40,820 bases of DNA from Candidatus Bathycorpusculum sp. (lineage in GTDB: Archaea; Thermoproteota; Bathyarchaeia; Bathyarchaeales; Bathycorpusculaceae). The stretch spans positions 1 through 40,820 of the forward strand of contig WQYG01000006.1 of the NCBI GenBank assembly GCA_009781395.1, in the 5' to 3' direction. The notes beneath the pieces are model-generated. The model saw nothing but the letters and a program-made list of their open reading frames with translations, was not told the DNA's origin and made no database searches. Position numbers and translations under genes: made by a program. This document shows positions 10,384 through 19,887 of this stretch, in pieces. Every line of letters begins with the position of its first letter. Position 1 is the first letter of the stretch.

Positions 10384-11925
10384 GTGGGTAAGCGAATAGT
10401 GTCTCAAGCAACCTTTGAAGAAATGAGTGTATCGGACTTTTTCTACCGAAACCGAGACATCGCAGGTTTAACTAACCCATCAAGAAGCATTTTTGTAGCT
10501 ATCCGTGAGGTAGTAGAAAATTCTCTTGATGCTGCTGAAAGCCAAAAAATTCCTCCCGATGTCTATGTACGTTTATCCTTTGAATCTGAGGCAACTAAGG
10601 ATACTCAAATTTATAAACTCCGGGTTCAAGACAATGGCAGTGGCATCCAGCCTCGGTTCATACCTTCTGCTTTTGGTCAAGTGCTCTATGGCTCAAAATA
10701 CAAACTTAAACAGGCCCGGGGAACCTTTGGTTTAGGTGGCAAAATGGCGGTTCTTTACGGACAAATCACTACACACAAACCCGTTTTAGTGACTTCAAGC
10801 ACTGGTCAAGAAAAAATTTACAGTTTCAAGTTAATGATTGACATTCAACGTAACAAGCCTATAATTTTAGACCGTAAAGTAATTACCAATAAAGATAATT
10901 GGCGTGGAACCGTTATTGAGTTTACCCTCGAAGGTGACTACCTGCGAGCAATGCCTAAAATTATTGAGTACTTCAAGCAAACTGCAATGGTAAATCCATA
11001 CGCAAACATTACCTTTGTTGATCCCAAAGGTAGACTCTACAAGTTTACCCGCGCCACCTCTGTTATGCCTGATCCTCCAACAGAGACTCTTCCCCATCCC
11101 TACGGCGTAGATGTAGAATTACTACAACGACTCATTCAAGTAACCACCTGCACTAACATGTCAACTTTTCTAAGACAACACTTTCATCGTGTGGGTGAAA
11201 TTACGGCTCAAAAATTCTTAACTTTTGCAGAACTTCCAATTAACAAAAGCCCTAAAAAGCTCTCTCATGAAGAAATAGTTAAATTAATGCAGAACCTAAA
11301 ACGATACAAAGATTTCTTACCTCCAGATGCAAACTGTTTATCACCCCTAGGCGAAGAACTGCTTAAAGCAGGAATTATGAAAGAATTAAACCCCGAATGT
11401 CTAGTAGTTCACCAACGTAAACCCTCAACATATGCCGGCCACCCCTTCATTGTAGAAATGGCCATCGCCTACGGTGGAGGCATTCCTAAAACTGGCGGTT
11501 TTATGATTTACCGATTTGCCAACAAAATTCCCCTTCTCTACGATGAAGCAAGCGATGTAGCCTACAAAGTTATCTCCGCTATGAACTGGCGACGCTACAA
11601 AGTAACTCCCGACATGCCTATAGCCATAGTCATCCACGTTTGCAGCACAAAAGTACCCTACAAAACCGTAGGCAAAGAATTCATCTCTGACCGCATTGAA
11701 GTTCGCAAAGAAGAAGCAAACGCAATACGCGAAGTTTCAAGACAACTCTCCCACTTTCTAACCCGCCAAGAACACGTACACATGGAAAAAAAACGCCTTG
11801 GCATATTTAGCAAATATCTGCCTAGAATCGCAGAATTCTCAACCACCCTATCCGGGCAAACTAGACAACCTGACATAGATAAACTATTGAAGAGCGTGCA
11901 AAAATATGGCACAGAAGAAAGCTAA
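10384..11925 (+). CDS. top6B: DNA topoisomerase VI subunit B
   Basis: GHKL motifs IREVVENSLDAAE, VQDNGSGI, GTFGLGGKMA. Confidence 0.97.
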   Translation: MGKRIVSQATFEEMSVSDFFYRNRDIAGLTNPSRSIFVAIREVVENSLDAAESQKIPPDVYVRLSFESEATKDTQIYKLRVQDNGSGIQPRFIPSAFGQVLYGSKYKLKQARGTFGLGGKMAVLYGQITTHKPVLVTSSTGQEKIYSFKLMIDIQRNKPIILDRKVITNKDNWRGTVIEFTLEGDYLRAMPKIIEYFKQTAMVNPYANITFVDPKGRLYKFTRATSVMPDPPTETLPHPYGVDVELLQRLIQVTTCTNMSTFLRQHFHRVGEITAQKFLTFAELPINKSPKKLSHEEIVKLMQNLKRYKDFLPPDANCLSPLGEELLKAGIMKELNPECLVVHQRKPSTYAGHPFIVEMAIAYGGGIPKTGGFMIYRFANKIPLLYDEASDVAYKVISAMNWRRYKVTPDMPIAIVIHVCSTKVPYKTVGKEFISDRIEVRKEEANAIREVSRQLSHFLTRQEHVHMEKKRLGIFSKYLPRIAEFSTTLSGQTRQPDIDKLLKSVQKYGTEES

Positions 11926-13027
11926 GGTTATCGAAAGAAAACAAGAAGTACTCAAAGGACTTAAAACCTTTGGCACCTCCATATACAATCAACTAGATCA
12001 AGGACTTTTTCCATCAGTCAACATGCCCAGTCGTAGCACCGAAAACATTACCTACGACGAACGCCTACGTCAATATATTCTAGGCGAAAAAGTTGTTGGC
12101 CGAAGCACCCGAAACATTCGCCACATCAAACCCTTCACACAACTCGCCTGGGTCGCCCTATTTAGCAATGAACTAACCAGCCAACGCAAAACCTCTACCT
12201 TAAGAGATGTATACTACTCCGCTCAAGCCTATGAAATGACTTTTTCTGACCAGCAAGAATCAAACAACATCATAACCGACCTTGAAACCCTCACAGGCTT
12301 TGCTAGAGAAGACTTTAACATTTTCCCCGAAGAACGCAGCGCCATATTTGGCGACTTAGACGTAGCCTACACCGTTCCCGGATACGAAGGCAAATCAGTC
12401 AACCTAACCAGCCACCCAGATGGCGTACTCATCGGACCTGCCATAACCTCATCTGAATTTCTAAAAACAAGCGCCAATAAAATCATAGCCATAGAGAAAG
12501 GCGCACTCTTCACTAGATTCGTCGAAGAAAATGTTCACAACAAACACAAATCCCTCATAATCTCATGTGGTGGCCAAGCTCCAAGACAAACCCGCAGTTT
12601 CATACGTCGACTACACGATGAACTTAACCTACCTGTATTCATATTAACCGACGGTGACCCCTGGGGAATGCACATTGCACAAGTCATCATTTCAGGCTCA
12701 GCTAACGCTGCACACCTACGAGACTTAAACACTCCCGATGCCGTTTGGAGCGGTGTTTGGGCAAGCGACATCATTGAATACAAACTACCAACTGACCCCT
12801 TAGATGAAGTAGACATCAAACGTCTCTATGAGCTACAAAAAGACCCCCGATACCAAAACGATCCTATATGGCAACGCGAAATCAAAACCTTTCTCAAAAT
12901 CAAACGAAAAACTGAACTTGAAGCTTTCAGTCGTTACGGTTTAACTTTTATTGTAGACAAATACTTACCTACTAAACTTGAAGCTGGACCAGATGTAGCC
13001 GCTAGTTCAGATAAAAAGAAAAAGTAA
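11906..13027 (+). CDS. top6A: DNA topoisomerase VI subunit A
   Basis: LRDVYYSAQ (catalytic Tyr region) and toprim AIEKGALF / ILTDGDPWGMHI; overlaps top6B. Confidence 0.97.
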   Translation: MAQKKAKVIERKQEVLKGLKTFGTSIYNQLDQGLFPSVNMPSRSTENITYDERLRQYILGEKVVGRSTRNIRHIKPFTQLAWVALFSNELTSQRKTSTLRDVYYSAQAYEMTFSDQQESNNIITDLETLTGFAREDFNIFPEERSAIFGDLDVAYTVPGYEGKSVNLTSHPDGVLIGPAITSSEFLKTSANKIIAIEKGALFTRFVEENVHNKHKSLIISCGGQAPRQTRSFIRRLHDELNLPVFILTDGDPWGMHIAQVIISGSANAAHLRDLNTPDAVWSGVWASDIIEYKLPTDPLDEVDIKRLYELQKDPRYQNDPIWQREIKTFLKIKRKTELEAFSRYGLTFIVDKYLPTKLEAGPDVAASSDKKKK

Positions 13028-13170
13028 TTTTCTTTGTTTTCTTTAGGTGCCTTGTTTTCTTTCTTATTAGCTGAAGTATGATAGTTTTGTTTTTGTTTAG
13101 TGAGTATTTTTATTAGTCTAATCTACATTAACTTTTCAGGTTTACAAATTTATTTAGGGAGGAAAAGTCT

Positions 13171-14964
13171 GTGCCAATTCGTCAACCCATTGTTTGTGTT
13201 CTAGGTCATGTTGATTCAGGTAAAACTTCGTTACTTGATGTGCTTCGTAAAACGAATGTCCAAGTGCGAGAGGCTGGAGGTATAACTCAGCATATAGGAG
13301 CCAGTTTTTTTCCAGTTGAAACCCTAACGCAGCTTATTGGCCCTTATATGGCTACTTTTAAGACGGGTATTGAGATTCCTGGTTTACTCATTGTGGACAC
13401 ACCAGGGCATGAGGCGTTTACTAATCTTAGACGTAGAGGTGGAAGTGTTGCAGACATTGCGGTTTTGGTTGTTAATTCTCTGCGGGGGTTTGAGGCTCAG
13501 ACGTTTGAGTGTCTTGAGATTCTTAAGGCACGTAAAACTCCTTTTATTGTGGCGGTTAATCAGATTGATCGTGTTCCTGGGTGGAAATCAACTTTTGGGT
13601 CGCCGTTTTTGCAGTCTTATGCTAAGCAATCTAATTTTGTTCAACAAGAGGTTGATAATCGTCTGTATCATGTTATGGGTGATTTTAGCAGGTTAGGTTT
13701 TAAGACTGATCGTTTTGATCATATTAGGGATTTTACTCAGAATGTGGCTTTGGTGCCTACAAGTGCTAAAACGTCTGAGGGTTTGGCTGAACTTGTTATG
13801 GTGCTTGTTGGTTTGACGCAGCAGTTTTTAAAGCAACGTCTTCAGACTGCTGATGGTCCTGCGAAGGGTTCTGTTTTGGAGGTTAAAGAAGAGCCTGGTT
13901 TGGGTATGACTTTGAATGCAATTGTTTATGATGGGACTTTGCATAAGGATGATTTGGTTGTGATTGGGGGTAAGGTGGGTCCGATTACTGCTCGTGTTCG
14001 TACTTTGTTGGTTCCTAAACCTTTAGATGAAATGCGTGATCCTAGGGACAAGTTTGCTGGTGTAGATTATGTTTATGCTAGTGCGGGTGTAAAAATTGTT
14101 GCTACTGATCTTGAAAATGCTTTGGCGGGTGCGCCTTTACTTGCTGTGCCTCATGGTGAGGATGCTGCTAAGTATTGTAAGCTTATTACTGAAGAGGTTG
14201 GTAGGATTCGTATTACTAAAGAAATTGACGGTGTTATTGCTAAGGCAGATACGTTGGGTTCTCTTGAGGCTATGGCTGAGATTCTTAAGGCTAATGGTGT
14301 GCAGGTTCGAAGTGCTGATGTGGGTGATATAAGTAAGCGTGATGTTATTGAGGCTTCGGTAGTTAAGCAGCGTGATCCTCTTGTAGGGACTATTTTGGCT
14401 TTTGGTGTAAAAGTTTTGCCTGATGCTGAAGAAGAAGCTGAAGCAAATGGGGTTAAAATTTTCCGTGATTCTATCATTTACAGTCTTATTGATAACTATC
14501 TTAAATGGGTTAAAGAGAAACGTGAACGTAAAAATGAAGAAGAATTTGACGCTCTTGTTAAACCAGGCAAATTAACTGTGTTACCTAACTGTATTTTCCG
14601 CAGAGCTAAACCTTTAGTTGCAGGGGTTGAAATTCAAGGTGGTAGAATAAAGCCCAAAGTGTCTCTTATACGTGTAGAAGATAGTTCGGATCTTGGTGAA
14701 ATACAGCAGGTTCAAGATGAAGGAAAAGCCGTAAGCGAAGCCAAAACAGGAGAACAAGTAGCCATCTCAATGGACAAACCCATAGCTGGTAGACACATCT
14801 TTGAACGTGACGTACTTTTTGTAAAAATTCCCGAAGAGCATGTCAAAAAACTATTCGCCAATCATCTCGACGATTTAACCGACGCAGAAATTGACATACT
14901 CAAAGAATACGTCAAATTAATGCGTAAAAAAACAATGTTCTGGGGCGGAATATTGCCTCTCTAA
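13171..14964 (+). CDS. infB: Translation initiation factor aIF5B
   Basis: VLGHVDSGKTSLLD, VDTPGHEAF and downstream IF2/eIF5B domains; no intein. Confidence 0.97.
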   Translation: MPIRQPIVCVLGHVDSGKTSLLDVLRKTNVQVREAGGITQHIGASFFPVETLTQLIGPYMATFKTGIEIPGLLIVDTPGHEAFTNLRRRGGSVADIAVLVVNSLRGFEAQTFECLEILKARKTPFIVAVNQIDRVPGWKSTFGSPFLQSYAKQSNFVQQEVDNRLYHVMGDFSRLGFKTDRFDHIRDFTQNVALVPTSAKTSEGLAELVMVLVGLTQQFLKQRLQTADGPAKGSVLEVKEEPGLGMTLNAIVYDGTLHKDDLVVIGGKVGPITARVRTLLVPKPLDEMRDPRDKFAGVDYVYASAGVKIVATDLENALAGAPLLAVPHGEDAAKYCKLITEEVGRIRITKEIDGVIAKADTLGSLEAMAEILKANGVQVRSADVGDISKRDVIEASVVKQRDPLVGTILAFGVKVLPDAEEEAEANGVKIFRDSIIYSLIDNYLKWVKEKRERKNEEEFDALVKPGKLTVLPNCIFRRAKPLVAGVEIQGGRIKPKVSLIRVEDSSDLGEIQQVQDEGKAVSEAKTGEQVAISMDKPIAGRHIFERDVLFVKIPEEHVKKLFANHLDDLTDAEIDILKEYVKLMRKKTMFWGGILPL

Positions 14965-15044
14965 CCCTTTTTGTAGTAACCTTACAACATTTTTAGAAAC
15001 AAAAATACATCAAATATCTTGAATAGTGTTTTTGAACTTTTCAC

Positions 15045-15335
15045 TTAGCCACCGCTGACTGGGGGTAAAATTGCTAAAACATCTCCCTCTTGAAATAGTA
15101 CTTCCTGCTGTTTAAGGGTAAATATGTTGGTGCCGTTGATGAGTACCTGTAGACATCTTTTGACTTTTCCTTCTGTGTCAAATACATAGTCTGTAAATGA
15201 TTTGCCATGTATGTCTGATAATATCTTCAAAACTGAGGTTACAGTTGGTTTTTGGTTTTCTGGAACGACTAGATGTTCTTCTTTTTTACCGGTTATTTCT
15301 CGCAGTGTAGTGAAGTAGCGGATTGAAATTTGCAC
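15045..15335 (-). CDS. MoaD/Urm1/SAMP-like ubiquitin-fold protein
   Basis: 96 aa, beta-grasp-like pattern, C-terminus LAILPPVSGG. Confidence 0.9.
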   Translation of the reverse strand: MQISIRYFTTLREITGKKEEHLVVPENQKPTVTSVLKILSDIHGKSFTDYVFDTEGKVKRCLQVLINGTNIFTLKQQEVLFQEGDVLAILPPVSGG

Positions 15336-15405
15336 ATAATTCCCTTATTATGGATAATGTGTGTTGTGGTTTTAACTGTTATGTTTGTTAGTTGGTTTTT
15401 GGTTT

Positions 15406-17868
15406 TTACCATTTTATTTTGAGTTTTTGTACTATGAAGACTTTGGTTAAATCGTTGATTATAAATGTGAAGAATGCTGAAAGACCCAGTATGGTTAGTG
15501 TTTTGGTGATGGGTACTGCGAGGAGGTTTGGGATTCCAATGGTGACCAGTATAGTTCCAGCAATTAGACTTACAATAATGGTAAGTAAGAGAATTTTGCT
15601 TGGCATGGATTTGTAGAAGGGTCTTCTTTCTCGTACGTTAAAGTTAAGAAGTAATGCCGAGTAAAATAGTATTTCAAAAGTGTAAGTGTATATTGTTGGA
15701 TTGTTGATTGACACGTTAAACACGTTAAGCACAATATACAACAATACTACTGACTCAACAATTACCAGGGTTCCCAAGATGGCTGAGGCTTTTATGGCTC
15801 CGTCTATTTTCCATGTGGATGGGTTCTTTGAGCCTTGAAGTTTGTCTGTAGATATTGCAATTTTTACAGGGTCAGTTAAGAAAAAGTACATAATAACCCC
15901 AAAGGCTGAAATTGCATAATTTCCCGTTAACAGAAAAGTTAGAACTGTAAAAACCGACACTTGCAGGGTTCTTATAATTTTACTTAAAATCCACGCACTT
16001 ATCCGCTCATAGATAACTCTGCCATTTTTAACCAAATCTACAATACTAGTTAAGCCCTCATTGACTAAAACTACACTTGCCGCACTCTTTGCCACATCAA
16101 CAGCATTACTTACTGCAATACCCACCTCAGACTGCTTTAACGCAGGCGCATCATTTACTCCATCACCTGTCATACCCACAATATGTTCACTGTTTTGCAG
16201 GCTTTTAACGATGGCGTATTTATCTTCAGGATACACCTCCGCAAAACCATCACTCTGCTTCACCAGCTCTTCTGTAAGTAAAAGATCTTTTTTACTATCT
16301 GCCTTCAAATTGGAAATCGCTGTGATGCGATCACCTAACCCAACACTCTTAGCGGTTTCTTTTGCAATTGGTAACGCATCACCCGTAAGAATCTTTACAG
16401 AAATTCCCAACTCACCTAATTCCTGTATTAACTGTTTTGAATCTCGTCTAGGCGCATCATAGAGAATAACCAATCCCACAAACCTAAACCTTTTACTATT
16501 ATTATCATCATTACTGTTTTTATTGTCTGTTCTAGCTACAGCAAGAATTCTATAACCCTTCGATGCATACCTTTGAGTTTGCTCCTCAAGCAACCTATCT
16601 TCAACTTCTGTTAAACCACAGGCTTCACTTACAACTCTAACAGCCCCCTTCATAACCCTAAACGATTCACCTCTATTCTCTTTTTGTATTACCGCTTGAG
16701 TACATCGTGTTTTAGGGTCAAATGGCGTAAACTCTATCTGCTTAAACGCGTCAATTGACAACTCTTCCCGTTTAGCCATCTCGATAAATGCCAAATCTAT
16801 TGGATCATGATTTGCCTCCTCAGACGCTAATGCCCCATAAAAAACTACTTCTCTCTTGTCAAACCCATTGTAAGCTAACGTTTCAATTATTGAGAGTTTA
16901 TTCCTAGTTATTGTTCCCGTCTTATCAACACAGAGCACATCCATAGTAGCCGCATCCTCAACAGCACTTAAACGAGTTACCAAAACACCCTTCTTAGACA
17001 ACTCCATCGCTCCAAGCGCCATGCTAACTGTAAACATAGCAGGCAACGCCACTGGAATGGCTGACAATAAAATAACTAAAAGAATCGGCAAAGTATCAAT
17101 CACACTAAACCCTCTAAGCACAGAACAAACAAGCGCCACAATAGCTAAAACAGAAACAATAACAAGCAACCAACGAACAACACCCGATATAACTTTTTCA
17201 ATATGCAACTTGGGCTTAGCTAGCTCAACAAGCTGAACCGTTTTACCAAAATACGTATTGACCCCTATCGCAACAACAACCCCCTTAGCCTCTCCACGCT
17301 TCACAACCGAACCCGAATACAAAAAACTCCCCACACCCTTCTCAACACCAAACGACTCACCCGTCAAAGCTGCCTGATCAACCTCAAGATGACCCGACAC
17401 TACCTTTACATCCGCAGGAACAAAATCCCCCTGTCTAAGCCTCACAACATCATCAGGCACAATCTCACGAGCAGGTAAAACCCTCCAAACACCCTCCCTT
17501 AAAACACGAGCATTAATCCCCAATTTTTGTTTTAACGCCTCTGCAGCTTTTGAAGCCCTAAGCTCCTCCTCAAACCCTAACACAGCATTCAAAATAAGCA
17601 AACCAAAAATAATAAAAACATCCGCGTAACGTTGCAAAAAAATTGAAAGAACAATAATTATCTCCAACAACCAAGCTGAAAGCCCCCAAAACTTTCTAAC
17701 AAACTGCAACCAAGACTTAACCTTCTTCTTTGGTACCTCATTAAATCCAAACTGCTTTCTTCTACTCTCTACTTCTACCAAACTCAATCCAGTTTCTAAC
17801 CTTTCACAAACATCCTCTTCTAACGGTGAACTTCCCAAAGTTGCGCTGCTTTCTGCCAAGATAACCAA
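15406..17868 (-). CDS. P-type ATPase, plasma-membrane H+-ATPase-like (P3A)
   Basis: CVDKTGTITRN, ALTGES, MTGDGVNDAPALK; 820 aa with multiple TM segments. Confidence 0.92.
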   Translation of the reverse strand: MVILAESSATLGSSPLEEDVCERLETGLSLVEVESRRKQFGFNEVPKKKVKSWLQFVRKFWGLSAWLLEIIIVLSIFLQRYADVFIIFGLLILNAVLGFEEELRASKAAEALKQKLGINARVLREGVWRVLPAREIVPDDVVRLRQGDFVPADVKVVSGHLEVDQAALTGESFGVEKGVGSFLYSGSVVKRGEAKGVVVAIGVNTYFGKTVQLVELAKPKLHIEKVISGVVRWLLVIVSVLAIVALVCSVLRGFSVIDTLPILLVILLSAIPVALPAMFTVSMALGAMELSKKGVLVTRLSAVEDAATMDVLCVDKTGTITRNKLSIIETLAYNGFDKREVVFYGALASEEANHDPIDLAFIEMAKREELSIDAFKQIEFTPFDPKTRCTQAVIQKENRGESFRVMKGAVRVVSEACGLTEVEDRLLEEQTQRYASKGYRILAVARTDNKNSNDDNNSKRFRFVGLVILYDAPRRDSKQLIQELGELGISVKILTGDALPIAKETAKSVGLGDRITAISNLKADSKKDLLLTEELVKQSDGFAEVYPEDKYAIVKSLQNSEHIVGMTGDGVNDAPALKQSEVGIAVSNAVDVAKSAASVVLVNEGLTSIVDLVKNGRVIYERISAWILSKIIRTLQVSVFTVLTFLLTGNYAISAFGVIMYFFLTDPVKIAISTDKLQGSKNPSTWKIDGAIKASAILGTLVIVESVVLLYIVLNVFNVSINNPTIYTYTFEILFYSALLLNFNVRERRPFYKSMPSKILLLTIIVSLIAGTILVTIGIPNLLAVPITKTLTILGLSAFFTFIINDLTKVFIVQKLKIKW

Positions 17869-18104
17869 TTAAATATTCCAATTCCCTAATTTACATATTT
17901 ATCTCCGAACACAAAAAACAATCAGACACATCCAAAAACAGACAGAAAGATTTTATGAGCTAACCTATGTGTACTGTATTTACTTTCTTATTGATCACAT
18001 TTTTGTTGTTATATGAAGTTGTGGGTTACTGATTGTGCTTTTTCTTTTTGATTTTCAGCTAAGTATTTATTTCTAAAATACATTATTACTATTGGTGATT
18101 TGTT

Positions 18105-18347
18105 ATGGATAACAAAAAAGAAACAATGCAAAAAAATATGGAGACAGTTTCTCACGGGTTAGAAAAAGCTGCTGAATCAATGTGTGACACAATAATTTCA
18201 GTCATGGATAAACTTGCAGGAAAAAAATCTGACATAAAACTCAGCTTCGAAGACCTGACAATAGAAACCGGTCCACTTAAAGCAAAAATTAATGGTTCAA
18301 TAGTCTTAGACATAGTCTACGCATCAGACGCCGAACCAACCCCATAA
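18105..18347 (+). CDS. Conserved-looking hypothetical protein
   Basis: 80-aa ORF just upstream of a co-directional partner ORF. Confidence 0.6.
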   Translation: MDNKKETMQKNMETVSHGLEKAAESMCDTIISVMDKLAGKKSDIKLSFEDLTIETGPLKAKINGSIVLDIVYASDAEPTP

Positions 18348-18373
18348 CCTTTTCTATTTCGAGGAAAACCCGG

Positions 18374-18793
18374 TTGTTATTGACCACTTTTTTAGCTGAA
18401 AGCATCAAATCTGGCAAAATAACGGTAAGTCAAAACAACACCGAAGCTTTAGAAATCACTGCGCAAGATAAAAAAATTGACGTGAACGCCAAAGATAAAA
18501 CATTCATAAAAGAAATAATTTCCAGCACACACAAAAATGACAAACCCGTAAGTGTAATCGGCACAATTGAACGCGGTGTTACTGGTCTGCGGACAGTACG
18601 AAGCGTACAACCTATGGTTAAAGAAATCGCAGAAGACCTAAACCGTGAAGGTATGACAGTAACTCTGTCCTTCAAAGGTGATACCGTAATTACAATAGGC
18701 TCAGAAGCCAACCCAAAGTTCACTCGCATTTTATTAGGCACAAAAAACGTCCAAATTAACAGCGTTAGAAAATTAGTTGAAATGGGGCTTTAA
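18374..18793 (+). CDS. Hypothetical alpha/beta protein
   Basis: 139-aa ORF, TTG start, 27 nt after the previous ORF. Confidence 0.65.
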   Translation: MLLTTFLAESIKSGKITVSQNNTEALEITAQDKKIDVNAKDKTFIKEIISSTHKNDKPVSVIGTIERGVTGLRTVRSVQPMVKEIAEDLNREGMTVTLSFKGDTVITIGSEANPKFTRILLGTKNVQINSVRKLVEMGL

Positions 18794-18955
18794 AATTTTA
18801 GACGTGAAGTTTAATTATGAATAGTTTTAGTTGTGGCAGATAAAAAATTAATAAATTATTTAATTCTTTGTATTGTATGCTTGTCCTGTGCTTACAGAAA
18901 ATATCTGGCGCGTTTATTGTGACAATGTTTAAATTTATTTAATGTCATAAATATA

Positions 18956-19849
18956 TTGGTGACAGTAATGAAAAACAGAATTGGTGTACTTTTGTTATGT
19001 GTCATTGTTAGTGGGTTGGTTGTTAGTTTTATTAATTTTGGTATGGTGTGTGCTCACAGTACGAAAGATAATATTCCCGTCAAGATTTCAGTGCCTGAAT
19101 TTACTGTCACATTCAAAGATCTCTCCTACGATATACCTGTAAGCTCTTCAAAAGACCCTTACACAGGTGAAACTATAACAAATCTGCCATATCGCGTAGA
19201 AAACAGAACAATACAAGTCACAATAAACAAAAAAGATCTCATGAAAAACTATGGTGCCGAAGATTGGCTTAATTATGAAATTCGAATAAAAGGTTCTTTT
19301 GAAGACGAATGGAATAGGCATACGGCTGGAGATAGAGCTAATTTAGATTCTCATTTAACAACTATAATACTTTCTTCTGCACAATTTTACCTTGATGGTG
19401 CTACGGGCGACTTAAAACCCTGTTTCAACATTCCTTCCGAAGGCAAAATGGATATTCAAGTAAAAGCAAAAATTTTCGGACCCTATTGGGGTGAGAATCT
19501 GTATCCTATTTCAGGAGGCTATTCAGAGGATGCTTTGCTTGCAGAGAGTGATTGGAGTAAAACACAAACAATAACCCTTAACAGTAGTTCGGGTGATAAA
19601 ATACCCAATCAACCTTCACATAGTCAAGATCAGGACTTGACCTCAAATCAAGTGAATTCTCAGTCTGATGGAATTATTACTGGTCTTAGTTTGACCGAGT
19701 TTAGCTTGTTAGTTGTAGTGGTTAGTTTATCAATTGCGTTAGTATACGTAATACTGCTGTTCACTCATAGACGGAAAAAAAGTTTGATACGTCATAAAAA
19801 CAAACTTAATCATATCTTCTGTGCGTTTAGCTTTTTACGCAGTCTGTAG
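18956..19849 (+). CDS. Secreted, membrane-anchored surface protein
   Basis: N-terminal hydrophobic signal; C-terminal TM segment (LLVVVVSLSIALVYVILLF) plus basic tail; resembles ORF 39906..40574. Confidence 0.8.
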   Translation: MVTVMKNRIGVLLLCVIVSGLVVSFINFGMVCAHSTKDNIPVKISVPEFTVTFKDLSYDIPVSSSKDPYTGETITNLPYRVENRTIQVTINKKDLMKNYGAEDWLNYEIRIKGSFEDEWNRHTAGDRANLDSHLTTIILSSAQFYLDGATGDLKPCFNIPSEGKMDIQVKAKIFGPYWGENLYPISGGYSEDALLAESDWSKTQTITLNSSSGDKIPNQPSHSQDQDLTSNQVNSQSDGIITGLSLTEFSLLVVVVSLSIALVYVILLFTHRRKKSLIRHKNKLNHIFCAFSFLRSL

Positions 19850-19887
19850 TGGTAATTGAAAAGTAAAGAGTGAAAGAGAGTTATCTC

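Noticed and set aside
13171-14964. Intein in aIF5B
   Set aside because: The GTPase motifs are continuous and the length is normal.
15406-17868. P-type H+-ATPase as a novelty
   Set aside because: P3A-type pumps are known in several archaea; unusual but not undescribed.
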